Shown here: one piece after another, positions 33,553-43,009 of the stretch
How the letters are laid out: the number at the start of each line of letters is the position of its first letter
Numbering within the stretch: position 1 is the first letter of the stretch
Assembly (NCBI GenBank): GCA_946482595.1
Contig: CAMLSD010000008.1
Coordinates: forward strand, 1 to 64,000
Length of the DNA: 64,000 nucleotides
Source of the DNA: an uncultured Comamonadaceae bacterium
Lineage (GTDB): Bacteria; Pseudomonadota; Gammaproteobacteria; Burkholderiales; Burkholderiaceae
Direction: 5' to 3'
Translations under genes and position numbers: made by a program
The notes under the pieces: generated by a model
What the model was told of the DNA's origin: nothing
The model's database searches: none
What the model saw: only the letters and a program-made list of their open reading frames with translations

Positions 33553-33990
33553 TTACGAGTTGGCGGGCCGGTCAGCCGGCGCCGCGCCGGGATCCTCGCC
33601 ACCGCCCTCGCCCTCCGCCTGTGGACGCCACAGTGTCCACGAGCTCAGCTTGCCGCGGCGCAGCTCCAGCGTGACGTGCGAGCCGCCCGCATCGGTCCAG
33701 CGGTACTGCTCGGGTTCGTCGCCGAGTTTCTGGCCGAGGCTGCGCGTCATGATCACGACCTGCATCATGTTCATGCCGGCCTTGAGCCGCGCATTCAGCA
33801 TCACGGCGCTGTCGACATACCCGACCGGCGCACTGCCGGCCTGGCGCATCACGCGCACGGCCTTGTTGAACTGCAGCAGCAGCCAGAACACCACCGCCGT
33901 GGCGGCAAACGCCAGGCCAGGCCACCCGTACTGCAACCAGCCGACCAGCAGCAGCACGGCCGCCAGCGTCCATCCGATCCATGCATTCAT
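33553..33990 (-). CDS. Hypothetical two-helix membrane protein
   Basis: The 145-residue product starts at MNAWIGWTLAAVLLL (33990). Two hydrophobic helices at about 3-20 and 22-40 (GLAFAATAVVFWLLLQF) form a hairpin. A soluble part follows with MLNARLKAGMNMMQVVIMTRSLGQKL and TDAGGSHVTLELRRGKLSSWTLW, then an acidic Pro/Gly tail. It is conserved-looking, but I cannot name a family. It lies 35 bases before ilvE on the same strand. Confidence 0.7.
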   Translation of the reverse strand: MNAWIGWTLAAVLLLVGWLQYGWPGLAFAATAVVFWLLLQFNKAVRVMRQAGSAPVGYVDSAVMLNARLKAGMNMMQVVIMTRSLGQKLGDEPEQYRWTDAGGSHVTLELRRGKLSSWTLWRPQAEGEGGGEDPGAAPADRPANS

Positions 33991-34049
33991 GGCCGCGATG
34001 GTAAATGCGATGCGCTCCGTCGCCGGTATGTAGTGCCCGCAACCCCAGC

Positions 34050-35627
34050 TCAACCGGTATGCGCTCCGGTGGAGCGGTCGCCAGACGCCGCGGGGGGAAC
34101 AGGCGCTGCGGCAAATGCCGCCAGATCACGCATGCGTCGCCGCAGTTCGCGCTCGCGGCGAGACTCCTCGAGCCAGTCCTGCCGCACGGCAAGCCACAAC
34201 GACAGCGCCATCACCAACACCACGGCGGCAAAGGGCAGCGCAAAGACGATCGTGGCCGTCTGCACCGCCTGCACGCCACCGGTCACCAGCAGGCTGGCGG
34301 CAATGGCCGCCACCAGCACGCCCCAGAGCACCTTCACGCGGGCGCCGGGGTCGGGCCGACCCCCGGTGCTCATCATGCCCAGCACCAGTGTCGCGGAGTC
34401 GCCCGACGTGACAAAAAACACCAGCACAAGCACCGTGGCCACCACCGACATCACGGCGCCCAGCGGCAGGGCGTCGAACATGGCGAACAAGGCGGTCGAG
34501 ACATCGGCCTGCACGGCCTCGGCAATCGGGACCGACTGGAAGATCTGCAGGTGCAGGGCCGTCCCGCCAAAGACCGAGAACCACAGGAAGCCCGCCAGCG
34601 ACGGCGCCAGCACGGTGCCCACGACAAACTCGCGGATCGTGCGGCCACGCGACACCCGGGCGATGAACAGGCCGACAAACGGTGACCAGGACAACCACCA
34701 GGCCCAGTAGAAGATGGTCCAGCTGCCGACCCACTGGCTGTCGCGGAACGGCGTGGTGCGCAGGCTCATGCGAACGAACTCGCTGACATACGCGCCCAGC
34801 GTGGTCGTGAAGGTGTCGATGATCGCCACCGTGGGGCCGACCACAAACACCGTCAGCGCCAGCGCTGCGGCCAGCAGCAGGTTGGTCGACGACAACCACT
34901 TGATGCCCCGTTCAACGCCTGTCAGCGCCGACCCCAGGAACAGCGCGGTCGTCACGCAGATGATGGCAACCTGTATGCCCGGCCCGACCGGCAGGCCGAA
35001 GACGCGCGCCAGGCCGCTGTTGATCTGCAAGGCACCGATCCCGAGCGAGGCGGCCACACCAAAGGCCGTGGCCACGATGGCCAGCACATTGACCAGCGGC
35101 GAGAGCATCCTCGCGCCGCGCCACGGCAAGGCCTCGGTCGAGGCGCTGACCAGCCCGGGCGCCCCGCGCCGGAACTGGAAGAATGCGATCGACAGCCCCA
35201 CCACGCTGTAGACCGCCCACGGATGCAGCCCCCAGTGGAAGAAGGTGTAGCGCATGGCCGCGTTGGCGGCCTCGGGTGTCTGCGCAGCGATGCCAGGCGG
35301 CGCGGCCGTGTAGTGCGACAGCGGCTCGGCCACGCCCCAGAACACCAGGCCGATGCCCATGCCGGCGGCAAACAGCATCGAGAACCAGGCCCCCACCGAG
35401 AACTCGGGCTCCTCGTCGTCGCCGCCAAGCTTGAGCTGCCCGTAGCGGCTGAAGGCCAGCAGGGCGGCCATCACGACCAGGCCAAGCACCACCCACAGGT
35501 AGAACCACCCGAAGTAGCGGGTGATCCCCGCCAGGGCACCGTTGAACACATCGCCCAGCGATGCCGGCGCGATCAGACCCCATCCGACGATCAGCGCGAT
35601 CACGCCCGCCGACACAAGCAGCTGCAT
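34050..35627 (-). CDS. BCCT-family betaine/choline/carnitine transporter
   Basis: This 525-residue transporter has about 12 membrane helices. The ATG at 35627 is preceded by AGGAGG, so I prefer it over the frame start at 35657. Family marks are GMGIGLVFWGVAEPLSHY, FHWGLHPWAVYSVVGL, and the helix-8 signature WTIFYWAWWLSWSPFVGLFIARVSRGRTIREF. It imports quaternary ammonium osmolytes with sodium or protons. It probably serves osmoprotection; a regulatory C-terminal tail is short. Confidence 0.93.
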   Translation of the reverse strand: MQLLVSAGVIALIVGWGLIAPASLGDVFNGALAGITRYFGWFYLWVVLGLVVMAALLAFSRYGQLKLGGDDEEPEFSVGAWFSMLFAAGMGIGLVFWGVAEPLSHYTAAPPGIAAQTPEAANAAMRYTFFHWGLHPWAVYSVVGLSIAFFQFRRGAPGLVSASTEALPWRGARMLSPLVNVLAIVATAFGVAASLGIGALQINSGLARVFGLPVGPGIQVAIICVTTALFLGSALTGVERGIKWLSSTNLLLAAALALTVFVVGPTVAIIDTFTTTLGAYVSEFVRMSLRTTPFRDSQWVGSWTIFYWAWWLSWSPFVGLFIARVSRGRTIREFVVGTVLAPSLAGFLWFSVFGGTALHLQIFQSVPIAEAVQADVSTALFAMFDALPLGAVMSVVATVLVLVFFVTSGDSATLVLGMMSTGGRPDPGARVKVLWGVLVAAIAASLLVTGGVQAVQTATIVFALPFAAVVLVMALSLWLAVRQDWLEESRRERELRRRMRDLAAFAAAPVPPAASGDRSTGAHTG

Positions 35628-35769
35628 GGCCACCCTCCTCTCGTTCGAATCAATCACCCGTCATCGTACGAAAGGCAGCATGCGCCACACAAGCCGCGGG
35701 TGCAAGTCTCAGTCGTCAGGTGCGACTTGTACCCCTTGCGCTTGCACGCAGACGCATTCGATGCTTGCC

Positions 35770-37131
35770 TCAGCCAAGTTCCCGCACCAGAGCCACCGCC
35801 TGCTCGACCCGTTCGACCTCATGGATGGTCAGGCCTTCGATCGGCTTTTTGGGCGCGTTGGCCTTGGGCACCACCGCTATCGAAAAGCCGAGCTTGGCGG
35901 CCTCCTTCAGGCGCTCCTGGCCGCGTGGCGCCGGACGCACCTCGCCGGCCAGGCCAACCTCGCCGAAGGTCAGGAAGCCCCGCGGCAGGGGCTTGCCACG
36001 CAGCGAACTCTGGATGGCCAGCATCACCGCCAGGTCGGCCGCCGGCTCGCTGATGCGCACACCGCCCACCGCATTGACAAATACGTCCTGGTCGAAACAC
36101 GCGATGCCGGCGTGGCGGTGCATCACGGCCAGCAGCATCGCCAGGCGGTTCTGCTCCAGGCCCACACTGAGCCGGCGCGGACTCGGGATCGGTGAACTGT
36201 CGACCAGCGCCTGCACCTCGACCAGCATCGGACGTGTGCCTTCCAGCGTGACCAGCACGCAGGATCCGGCCACAGGCTCGCCATGCGTGGACAGGAAGAT
36301 CGCACTCGGATTGGCCACGCCCTTGAGGCCGCGCTCGGTCATCGCAAACACGCCGATCTCGTTGACGGCGCCGAAGCGGTTCTTGAACGCACGCACCAGG
36401 CGGAACGCGCTGTGGGTGTCCCCCTCGAAGTACAGCACCGTGTCGACGATGTGCTCCAGCACACGCGGGCCGGCCAGCGCACCTTCTTTCGTGACGTGGC
36501 CCACCAGCACCACGGCCGTCCCGCTGGACTTGGCAAACCGGGTGAGCTGGGCCGAGCATTCACGCACCTGAGCGACCGACCCCGGTGCCGAGGTGAGCTG
36601 CTCTGAATAGACCGTCTGGATCGAGTCGATCACGGCCACGGCAGGCTTTTCCGTCTCCAGTGTTGCCAGGATCTTCTCGAGCTGGATCTCGGCCTGCACC
36701 CGCACGCGCGAACCATCGAGCCCCAGGCGGCGCGCTCTGAGCGCCACCTGGGCACCGCTTTCCTCGCCGGTGACGTAGAGCACGGGCAAATGCATGGACA
36801 GGCGCTCCAGCGCCTGCAGCAGCAGCGTGGACTTGCCGATGCCGGGATCGCCGCCGATGAGCACCACACCGCCCGCCACGATGCCGCCACCCAGCACGCG
36901 GTCGAGTTCGTCGATGCCGGTGGGGGTGCGGTCGACGTCGCTGGCCTCGATGTCGGCCAGCGCCATCACCGGGGCCGACTTCGCCAGCGCCTGGAAGCGA
37001 TGCCGCGATGGCGCCTCCGCCACCCCCTCCTCCAGCGTGTTCCACGCATTGCAGTGCGGGCACTTGCCGAGCCATTTGGGCGCGGTGCCGCCACATTCGC
37101 TGCAGGTATAGATCGTCTTTTCCTTGGCCAT
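35770..37131 (-). CDS. radA: DNA repair protein RadA
   Basis: RadA processes recombination intermediates and helps branch migration. The 453-residue product starts at MAKEKTIYTC (37131). Its N-terminal zinc finger uses Cys10, Cys13, Cys24 and Cys27. The RecA-like ATPase has Walker A GDPGIGKSTLLL, the Walker B-type VAVIDSIQTVY and RadA-specific KNRFG. A Lon-like C-terminal domain follows (residues 280-450). A longer frame to 37413 reads through the hns upstream region and was discarded. Confidence 0.96.
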   Translation of the reverse strand: MAKEKTIYTCSECGGTAPKWLGKCPHCNAWNTLEEGVAEAPSRHRFQALAKSAPVMALADIEASDVDRTPTGIDELDRVLGGGIVAGGVVLIGGDPGIGKSTLLLQALERLSMHLPVLYVTGEESGAQVALRARRLGLDGSRVRVQAEIQLEKILATLETEKPAVAVIDSIQTVYSEQLTSAPGSVAQVRECSAQLTRFAKSSGTAVVLVGHVTKEGALAGPRVLEHIVDTVLYFEGDTHSAFRLVRAFKNRFGAVNEIGVFAMTERGLKGVANPSAIFLSTHGEPVAGSCVLVTLEGTRPMLVEVQALVDSSPIPSPRRLSVGLEQNRLAMLLAVMHRHAGIACFDQDVFVNAVGGVRISEPAADLAVMLAIQSSLRGKPLPRGFLTFGEVGLAGEVRPAPRGQERLKEAAKLGFSIAVVPKANAPKKPIEGLTIHEVERVEQAVALVRELG

Positions 37132-37327
37132 GCGCGATTGTGCTCGGAACCGACGGCCTGCCCACCGGCCCACCTGTTGGGCGCCGCACACACAGACACC
37201 CCCGAAGAACTCCCCCGTTGGAGCGATTGACAAGTTATTGCCAAATGGATAGCCACCAATGCAAACTTTGAGCACAATACGCGTATGCTTCACGGCATAA
37301 CGTCCTCCAACATTGAAAGCAGTTCCT

Positions 37328-37705
37328 ATGGCCAAGCGTTCCCCCGCAGTGAAATCCCCCCGCAGCACCGCCAAACCGAATGTGAAGATCGGCAGCACCA
37401 ATCCGACGGTCAAGCAATTGGAGGCCCAGATCGCCGAATTGCAGCGTCAGGCCGAAGAGTTGCGTCAGGCCGAAATCGGTGACGTGGTGGCACGCATCAA
37501 GGAGGCCATTGCGCATTACGGCCTGACGGCCGCTGACCTGGGTCTTTCGGGCACCGGCGGTCGCCGCCGCGGCCGCGCCGCCGCTGGCGGGAAGATCAAG
37601 TACCGCGACGGCGCCGGCAACACCTGGTCGGGCCACGGCCGCCGCCCGCAGTGGTACATCGACGCCCTCGCCGCAGGCAAGACCCAGGCCGATCTGCTGG
37701 CCTGA
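37328..37705 (+). CDS. hns: H-NS-family nucleoid-associated protein
   Basis: The 125-residue protein starts at MAKRSPAVKS (37328); an upstream ATG at 37313 is possible. It has a basic head, a coiled oligomerisation helix (VKQLEAQIAELQRQAEELRQAEI, residues 30-52) and the C-terminal DNA-binding domain (IKYRDGAGNTWSGHGRRPQWYIDALAAGK). It silences AT-rich DNA. The upstream 37226-37290 is AT-richer, with TTGACA at 37227-37232, a plausible -35 box. It is divergent from radA. Confidence 0.92.
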   Translation: MAKRSPAVKSPRSTAKPNVKIGSTNPTVKQLEAQIAELQRQAEELRQAEIGDVVARIKEAIAHYGLTAADLGLSGTGGRRRGRAAAGGKIKYRDGAGNTWSGHGRRPQWYIDALAAGKTQADLLA

Positions 37706-37756
37706 GCCCGGCGCGGCCTGCACCATGGCGGGCAGCACGCCCCGCCTGTGCGGCGC

Positions 37757-38533
37757 TCACGTCCTGTAGCCTGGATCCAGCCGGTCCAGGCGACGCAGCA
37801 GGGCCGGCCAGGCAAGCCGCCCGCCGCAGCCCTGTGTGACCTGCTGCCACTGCGCGCGTGCGCCAGCCACGAGTTCGGGCGAGATCTCTCGCAGGCGTTC
37901 ACCACCGGCCTGCGCCCTCACCTGGATCATGCAGGCCGTCTCGAACAGGTACATTGACGTGAAGGCGTCCGCCACCGTGGAACCGACGGTCAACAGGCCG
38001 TGATTGCGCAGCATCAGGAATGTGTGCGCTCCCAGGTCAGCGACCAGACGCGGCTTTTCGTCGGCATGCAGCGCCACGCCTTCGTAGTCGTGGTAACCGA
38101 GCGAGCCGGCAACAAACATGGCGTGCTGTGACAGCGCCTTCAGGCCGCCGTGCTGGGCCGACACCGCAATGCCATTGACGCTGTGTACGTGCAGCACACA
38201 CTGCGCATCTTCTCGAGCCGCGTGAATGGCACTGTGAATCATGAAACCGGCGGGGTTCACCTCGTATGTGCCGGCATTCACCTTGTGTCCATCCAGATCC
38301 ACCTTAACGAGGCTGGACGCGGTGATTTCTTCGAACAGCAGTCCGTAGGGATTGATCAGGAAGTGGTGCTGCGGCCCAGGCACACGCACGGAAATGTGCG
38401 TGAAGATGAGGTCGTCCCAGCCGAAGAGCGCGACCAGTCGGTAACATGCCGCGAGATCCACACGAAGCGAGCTTTCGTCAGGCGCGCTGTGGCCGGCGTG
38501 CGCCGAGGATGGTGTCGGCCTTGCGGCATGCAT
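37757..38533 (-). CDS. Class II aldolase/adducin-family protein
   Basis: The 258-residue protein resembles fuculose/ribulose phosphate aldolase-like proteins: LVALFGWDDLIFTHISVRVPG, FLINPYGLLFEEITASSLVKVDLDG, IHSAIHAA, zinc ligands in VLHVHSVNG, and NHGLLTVGSTVADAF. Many such stand-alone proteins lack a proven aldolase reaction. It is transcribed from a strong promoter (38566-38594) containing a palindromic operator for the divergent TetR regulator. Confidence 0.92.
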   Translation of the reverse strand: MHAARPTPSSAHAGHSAPDESSLRVDLAACYRLVALFGWDDLIFTHISVRVPGPQHHFLINPYGLLFEEITASSLVKVDLDGHKVNAGTYEVNPAGFMIHSAIHAAREDAQCVLHVHSVNGIAVSAQHGGLKALSQHAMFVAGSLGYHDYEGVALHADEKPRLVADLGAHTFLMLRNHGLLTVGSTVADAFTSMYLFETACMIQVRAQAGGERLREISPELVAGARAQWQQVTQGCGGRLAWPALLRRLDRLDPGYRT

Positions 38534-38565
38534 GGGTCACCTCTTGTCTCGCGTGGTGCAGGCAA

Positions 38566-38594
38566 ATAATATGTAGACCGGTCTATTTTTTCAA
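38566..38594 (-). promoter_or_regulatory. Sigma70 promoter with TetR operator in its spacer
   Basis: On the minus strand TTGAAA (38589-38594) and TATTAT (38566-38571) are exactly 17 bases apart. The spacer contains the perfect 12-bp palindrome TAGACCGGTCTA (38574-38585). A repressor bound here would block RNA polymerase. The site lies 20 bases from the divergent TetR start, so it can also control that gene. Confidence 0.85.
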
Positions 38595-38605
38595 GCCGAC
38601 CGTCC

Positions 38606-39196
38606 ATGACGACAACCCCTACCCCCAAAGGCCAGGCCACGCGGGAGCGCATGCTCGACACCGGCATCGAGCTGATGCGCGGCAGTGGCCTGTCGGGTGC
38701 AGGCATCAATGAAGTCGTGAAGGCCAGCGGCATGCCCAAGGGGTCGGTCTACCACTTCTTTCCCGGCGGCAAGGAACAGCTTGTCGGGGAGGCACTGGCG
38801 GTCTACCAGGGGCGCGTACGCGCATTCATCGAGGACACGATGAGCCGGCATCGCCATGCCGAGCGCAAGGTCCACGCCCTGTTCGATGCCTTCGCCCGGC
38901 GGCTTGAGGCATCAGACTGCCGACGCAGCTGTGCGGCCGGCGCCGTCTGCCTCGACCTGGACGACTCGCTCGAGTCCTTGCGCAGCAGCATTCAGGCCGC
39001 CTTCAACTGCTGGACCGACACGATTGCCGACCAACTCGGCTGGCCCGACCGCCGCCAGGCTCGCTCCTTTGCCGGTCTGGTGCTCACGGCCATCGAGGGG
39101 GCCTACATCCGCGGCCGCGCCGAGCGATCGTCGCGACCTTTCATCGACGCCGGGCGTTGGCTGGCAGCGCTGGCCCGCCAGCACGAGTCAGGCTGA
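38606..39196 (+). CDS. TetR/AcrR-family repressor
   Basis: The 196-residue regulator has a TetR helix-turn-helix (ATRERMLDTGIELMRGSGLSGAGINEVVKASGMPKGSVYHFF, residues 11-53) and a ligand-binding C-terminal domain. The C-terminal half has a CRRSCAAGAVCLDLDD segment, a pattern seen in YxaF/LmrA-like TetR proteins. It is divergent from the class II aldolase gene; the palindrome TAGACCGGTCTA between them is its likely operator. Confidence 0.93.
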   Translation: MTTTPTPKGQATRERMLDTGIELMRGSGLSGAGINEVVKASGMPKGSVYHFFPGGKEQLVGEALAVYQGRVRAFIEDTMSRHRHAERKVHALFDAFARRLEASDCRRSCAAGAVCLDLDDSLESLRSSIQAAFNCWTDTIADQLGWPDRRQARSFAGLVLTAIEGAYIRGRAERSSRPFIDAGRWLAALARQHESG

Positions 39197-39303
39197 CCCG
39201 CCGCCATGGGGCCGCCAACACCCGCACGCCGGCCAGGGTCGGCGGCACGCGGGCATGATGCGCCGGCACCCACCCCTCGCCGGGCCGAGCGGCCCGCATC
39301 ACG

Positions 39304-41400
39304 ATGGCTCACCCGATGCTCAGCGCCGACTGGCCACACCCGCGAACGGTCGCAGCAATTGCCACGCTGCTGTTGCTGACCGCCGGCGCCCTGGCCGAGG
39401 AGCCCGCCGCGTTGCCCACGGTGGTCGTCACGGCGCCTGCCCGGGACGGAACGATCGGGGTGCAGCAGTTGCCGGTGCCTAGCGGCGCCGCACTGGGGCA
39501 GGCCGCCTCGCTGGCCGGTGTGCTGGGCGAGGTGCCCGGGCTGCTGGTACGCGATCGCAGCAACCAGGCGCAGGACGTGCAGGTGTCGGCCCGCGGGTTT
39601 GGCGCCCGCTCGCCTTTCGGCATCCGCGGCCTGCGGGTCACACTGGACGGCATCCCGCTGACTGGCGCGGATGGCCAGACGCAGGTGTCGGGCGTGCCGC
39701 TGCGGGCCGTCACCTCCGTGGATCTGCTCACGGCGCCCTGGGCCGTGCTGCAGGGCGCCGCGCCCGGCGGCTGGCTGGGACTGCGCACCGACCGGCCTGC
39801 GGGCGGGCCGGCCTCGACACTGAGCCTGGACAGCCGCATCGGGCCGGACGGCGACCTGTCGCTGGCCCTGCTCTCGCACGGGCGCCGGGGTGGTCTTGAT
39901 CACCTGGTGAGTGCAGAGCGGACCCAGTCTGACGGCTGGCGCCCCCAGTCGGCCCACCAGCGAGGGACACTCTACGCGCGGCTGGGGCGCACCGAAGACA
40001 GCGCGTCCTGGATGCTGTCGTTCAACCACTCCGAGGGTCGGGCCGAGGACCCGCTCGGCCTGTCGGCCGCCGAGCTGGCCGAGGGAGTGCGCACCGGCTC
40101 GGCAGCGGCACAACGGTTCAACACCCGCAAGGCCACGGCCCAGAGCCAGCTCGGCTGGCGCCAGGTGGTGCCGCTGGGCGCCGGCGCCCGCGTGGAATGG
40201 CTGGTGCATGGTGGCCAGCGGTCGGTGGAGCAGGTGCTGGCCATCCCGCCGGCCGCCCAGGTCGCCCCGACCAGCCCGGGTGGTTTCATCGACCTGAACC
40301 GGCAGTTCGGCGGTGCCGAACTGCACTGGGAAGACCGCATGGACGCCAGCGCCGGCCTCGACTTGCGGCGCGGCCTGTCGCTGTCGCTCGACATCCAGGA
40401 CGAACATCGCCAGGGCCGCGAGAACAGCGTGGGCGACCGCCTGGGCGAGCCGGGGCGGCTGCGCCGCGACGAGCGCAATCGCGCCGTGGGCACCAGCGTG
40501 CTGGCCTGGCTCGAAGCGCGCCGCGACACCACCCGCGCCCGGTTGGCCCTGCGCGGGCTGGACACCCGCTATCGCTCTCGCGATGCGTATGTGACCGACG
40601 GCAACCCTGACGACAGCGGCACGGCCCGCTTCCGCGCCTGGCTGCCGATGGTCGGTGTGAGCCATGAGCTGGGCTCGGGCTGGCAGGCCCAGGCGGCCGT
40701 CGGGCGCGGCGAGGACATCCCCACCCTCAACGAGATGGCCTACCGCCTGGACGGCGCGGCCGGCCTGAATACCGCGCTGTCGGCCTCGCCCAGCACCACC
40801 ACCGAGCTGGGCCTGCAGTACCGGGGGGGTGGCCAGCGCCTGGTGCTGCACCTGTTCAACGTGCGCACCGACAACGAGATCCTGCAGGCTGCCAGCACCG
40901 GTGGACGGGCCAGCTTTCGCAATGCCGGCGCCACGCGCCGCACCGGGCTCGAGCTGCAGCATGAGCTCGCCCGGGCCGGCTGGCGGCACAGTGTGTCGGC
41001 CACGCTGATGTCGGCCCGTCTGACCCGCAGTGCGCAGCCGGCCACACGCCTGCCCGGTGTGCCGGCCGCCAGCCTGCATGCCCGTGCCGGCTGGACACCC
41101 GGGCAGGGCCAGGCCGGCGAATGGCTGGCCGAGCTGGTGGCGGTTTCGCGCGTGCAGGCCAACGATGCCAACACCGCCAGCGCCAGCGGCCATGCGCTGC
41201 TCCATCTGGGCTGGCAGAAGCGCTGGCAGCGTGGGCCGTGGCGCATCACGCCGCATCTGCGCATCGACAATGTGCTCGACCGCCGCCACGTGGGCTCGGT
41301 GATCGTCAACGAATCGAATGGCCGGCACTTCGAGCCGGGTCGCCCGCGGGCCTGGGCGATCGGCGTCACGCTGGAGGGCACGCTGGACGCAGGCGGTTGA
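39304..41400 (+). CDS. TonB-dependent outer-membrane receptor
   Basis: The 698-residue receptor has a signal peptide (about 1-31), a TonB-box-like segment (TVVVTAPA), a plug domain at about 45-150 (DVQVSARGFGARSPFGIRGLR and VDLLTAPWAVLQG), and a beta barrel ending in NGRHFEPGRPRAWAIGVTLEG. The arrangement of RGFGARSPFGIRG is typical of siderophore- or metal-type receptors, but the ligand is not predictable. No Fur box or cobalamin riboswitch is visible in the 107 bases upstream. Confidence 0.93.
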   Translation: MAHPMLSADWPHPRTVAAIATLLLLTAGALAEEPAALPTVVVTAPARDGTIGVQQLPVPSGAALGQAASLAGVLGEVPGLLVRDRSNQAQDVQVSARGFGARSPFGIRGLRVTLDGIPLTGADGQTQVSGVPLRAVTSVDLLTAPWAVLQGAAPGGWLGLRTDRPAGGPASTLSLDSRIGPDGDLSLALLSHGRRGGLDHLVSAERTQSDGWRPQSAHQRGTLYARLGRTEDSASWMLSFNHSEGRAEDPLGLSAAELAEGVRTGSAAAQRFNTRKATAQSQLGWRQVVPLGAGARVEWLVHGGQRSVEQVLAIPPAAQVAPTSPGGFIDLNRQFGGAELHWEDRMDASAGLDLRRGLSLSLDIQDEHRQGRENSVGDRLGEPGRLRRDERNRAVGTSVLAWLEARRDTTRARLALRGLDTRYRSRDAYVTDGNPDDSGTARFRAWLPMVGVSHELGSGWQAQAAVGRGEDIPTLNEMAYRLDGAAGLNTALSASPSTTTELGLQYRGGGQRLVLHLFNVRTDNEILQAASTGGRASFRNAGATRRTGLELQHELARAGWRHSVSATLMSARLTRSAQPATRLPGVPAASLHARAGWTPGQGQAGEWLAELVAVSRVQANDANTASASGHALLHLGWQKRWQRGPWRITPHLRIDNVLDRRHVGSVIVNESNGRHFEPGRPRAWAIGVTLEGTLDAGG

Positions 41401-41461
41401 ATGCCAGGCCCGCCGGTCGCGGCACAATGCCACGCAACACCACGCCCCCAGGGAGCAGCGA

Positions 41462-41854
41462 ATGAAACTCGGCTACACCATCGTCTACGTGCCTGACGTT
41501 GCCGCCTCGCTGCGCTTCTTCACCGATGCCTTCGGGATGCAGCAGCGTTTTCTGCACGAGTCGGGCACCTACGGCGAGCTCGACACCGGCAACACCACAC
41601 TGGCATTTGCCGCCCACGAACTGGGCGACGGCAACTTCCCCGGTGGCCACGTGCGCGCGAGCGACTCCCCCCTGCCGCTGGGCATGGAAGTGGGTCTGGT
41701 GACCGACGACGTGGCAGCCGCTCACGCTCGCGCCCTGGCCGCCGGCGCCCGCGAGCTGGCCGCACCGGCCTCGAAGCCGTGGGGCCAGGTGGTGTCGTAT
41801 GTGCGCGCACCGGATGGCCTGTTGATCGAACTGTGCACGCCCGTGGGCGCTTGA
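41462..41854 (+). CDS. VOC-superfamily (glyoxalase-like) protein
   Basis: The 130-residue protein starts at MKLGYTIVYVPDVAASLRFF with GGGAGCAG upstream. It contains LAFAAHELGDGNFPGGHVRAS and YVRAPDGLLIELCTPVG, typical of single-unit VOC proteins. The substrate is unknown. It follows the receptor gene by 61 bases and overlaps or abuts the next membrane protein gene. Confidence 0.9.
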   Translation: MKLGYTIVYVPDVAASLRFFTDAFGMQQRFLHESGTYGELDTGNTTLAFAAHELGDGNFPGGHVRASDSPLPLGMEVGLVTDDVAAAHARALAAGARELAAPASKPWGQVVSYVRAPDGLLIELCTPVGA

Positions 41855-41856
41855 CG

Positions 41857-42228
41857 GTGGTCTCGCCTGCGCAGCACGGTCACGGCGACACCTCTGTGCG
41901 CGCGCCAGCGCCTGAGCCGCAATACGCCTGGTGGCGTCGCCTGCTGCTGCGTGCGGCCGCGCTGGTCTATGCCCTGGTGACCGGTGGACTGATCGCCACC
42001 GCGATGGACCTGCGCAACGTGAGTTGCGAGGGGGCGGGATGCAACGGCCTGGACGTGGCCTGGCTGGCCTGGGCCGCAGCCTTTGCGGTCGTGCTGTCGG
42101 TCGGGGCGCTGCTGCGCACCCGGGTGCCGGCGGGGCTGCTGCGCCGGCTGGCGCGCTTCATGTGGTGGCTGCAGTGGGCGGCGGGCGCCGCGCTGGCGGT
42201 GGAATGGGCGGGGCATCGCCTGGCCTGA
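41857..42228 (+). CDS. Hypothetical multi-pass membrane protein
   Basis: This product of about 123 residues has three hydrophobic helices (LLLRAAALVYALVTGGLIA, WLAWAAAFAVVLSVGALL, FMWWLQWAAGAALAVEW). A short loop between the first two contains a Cys pair (VSCEGAGCNG). The start is uncertain: GTG at 41857 or TTG at 41851, both close to the VOC stop, suggesting coupling. No family recognised. Confidence 0.6.
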   Translation: MVSPAQHGHGDTSVRAPAPEPQYAWWRRLLLRAAALVYALVTGGLIATAMDLRNVSCEGAGCNGLDVAWLAWAAAFAVVLSVGALLRTRVPAGLLRRLARFMWWLQWAAGAALAVEWAGHRLA

Positions 42229-42277
42229 CGCAACCCGCCCGAGGGCCGGTCGCGCTGGCCTTGGCTACCATGCACCC

Positions 42278-42937
42278 ATGTGCACACGCTATGTCTCACC
42301 GACCGACGCCGAGATCGAGCGCCACTGGCATGTGAGCGGCCAACGGCCCTGGCCGGGGGGCACCTTGTTCCCCCGATCACAGGGCGCGTTCATCCGCCGG
42401 GCGCTCAAGTCCGAAGGCTTCGAGCGTGAACTGGTGCTGGGCCCCTGGGGCCTGATCCCCTGGTTTGCCAAGGAGGCCCGTCTGCCCTATGCCACGGTGA
42501 ATGCCCGCTCCGAGGAGATGGCCCACAAGGCCAGCTACAAGCAGCCCTGGGCACGCGGACAGCGGTGCATCATCCCGGCGGTGTCGTTCGACGAACCCTG
42601 CTGGGAAACCGGCCGCAACGTGTGGTGGCGATTCCGGCGGGCCGACGGTTCGCCCTGGGGGTTGGCCGGCCTGTGGAACACCTGGGTCGACAAGGCCACC
42701 GGCGAGGTGCACGAGTCATACACCATGCTCACGATGAACGCGGACGCGCACCCGCTGATGCGCCGCATGCACAAGCCCGACCCCAAGCTCGGCCCCGACC
42801 AGCAGGACAAGCGCAGCGTGGTGGCGATCGAGCCCGAGGACGTCGACCTGTGGCTGCACGGCACGCCGGAGCAGGCCCGCAGCCTGATCCGGCTCACGCC
42901 CGCCGACGAGATGGATGGCGGGCCGGCGCAGGACTGA
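42278..42937 (+). CDS. SOS response-associated peptidase (SRAP/YedK/HMCES)
   Basis: The 219-residue protein begins MCTRYV, so the catalytic Cys2 is exposed after Met removal; it forms a thiazolidine crosslink to abasic sites in single-stranded DNA. Other SRAP residues are visible: PWGLIPWFAKEA, TVNARSEEMAHKASY, RCIIPAVSFDEPCW, and the active His in TMNADAHPLMRRMHKP. It protects abasic DNA at forks. Confidence 0.95.
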   Translation: MCTRYVSPTDAEIERHWHVSGQRPWPGGTLFPRSQGAFIRRALKSEGFERELVLGPWGLIPWFAKEARLPYATVNARSEEMAHKASYKQPWARGQRCIIPAVSFDEPCWETGRNVWWRFRRADGSPWGLAGLWNTWVDKATGEVHESYTMLTMNADAHPLMRRMHKPDPKLGPDQQDKRSVVAIEPEDVDLWLHGTPEQARSLIRLTPADEMDGGPAQD

Positions 42938-43009
42938 TCCACGCGTGAGCGGCCCCTGCCACTCAACTGACGTACGATCACGCCACCGCACCACAGGGAG
43001 GGACCCCAA

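Noticed and set aside
39197..39303. Cobalamin riboswitch or Fur box before the TonB receptor
   Set aside because: The 107-base gap is too short for a cobalamin riboswitch, and I see no AT-rich Fur-like inverted repeat.
39103..41433. 776-codon minus-strand frame
   Set aside because: Antisense to the TonB receptor with clear plug and barrel motifs; composition is repetitive and Gln/Gly/Ala rich.
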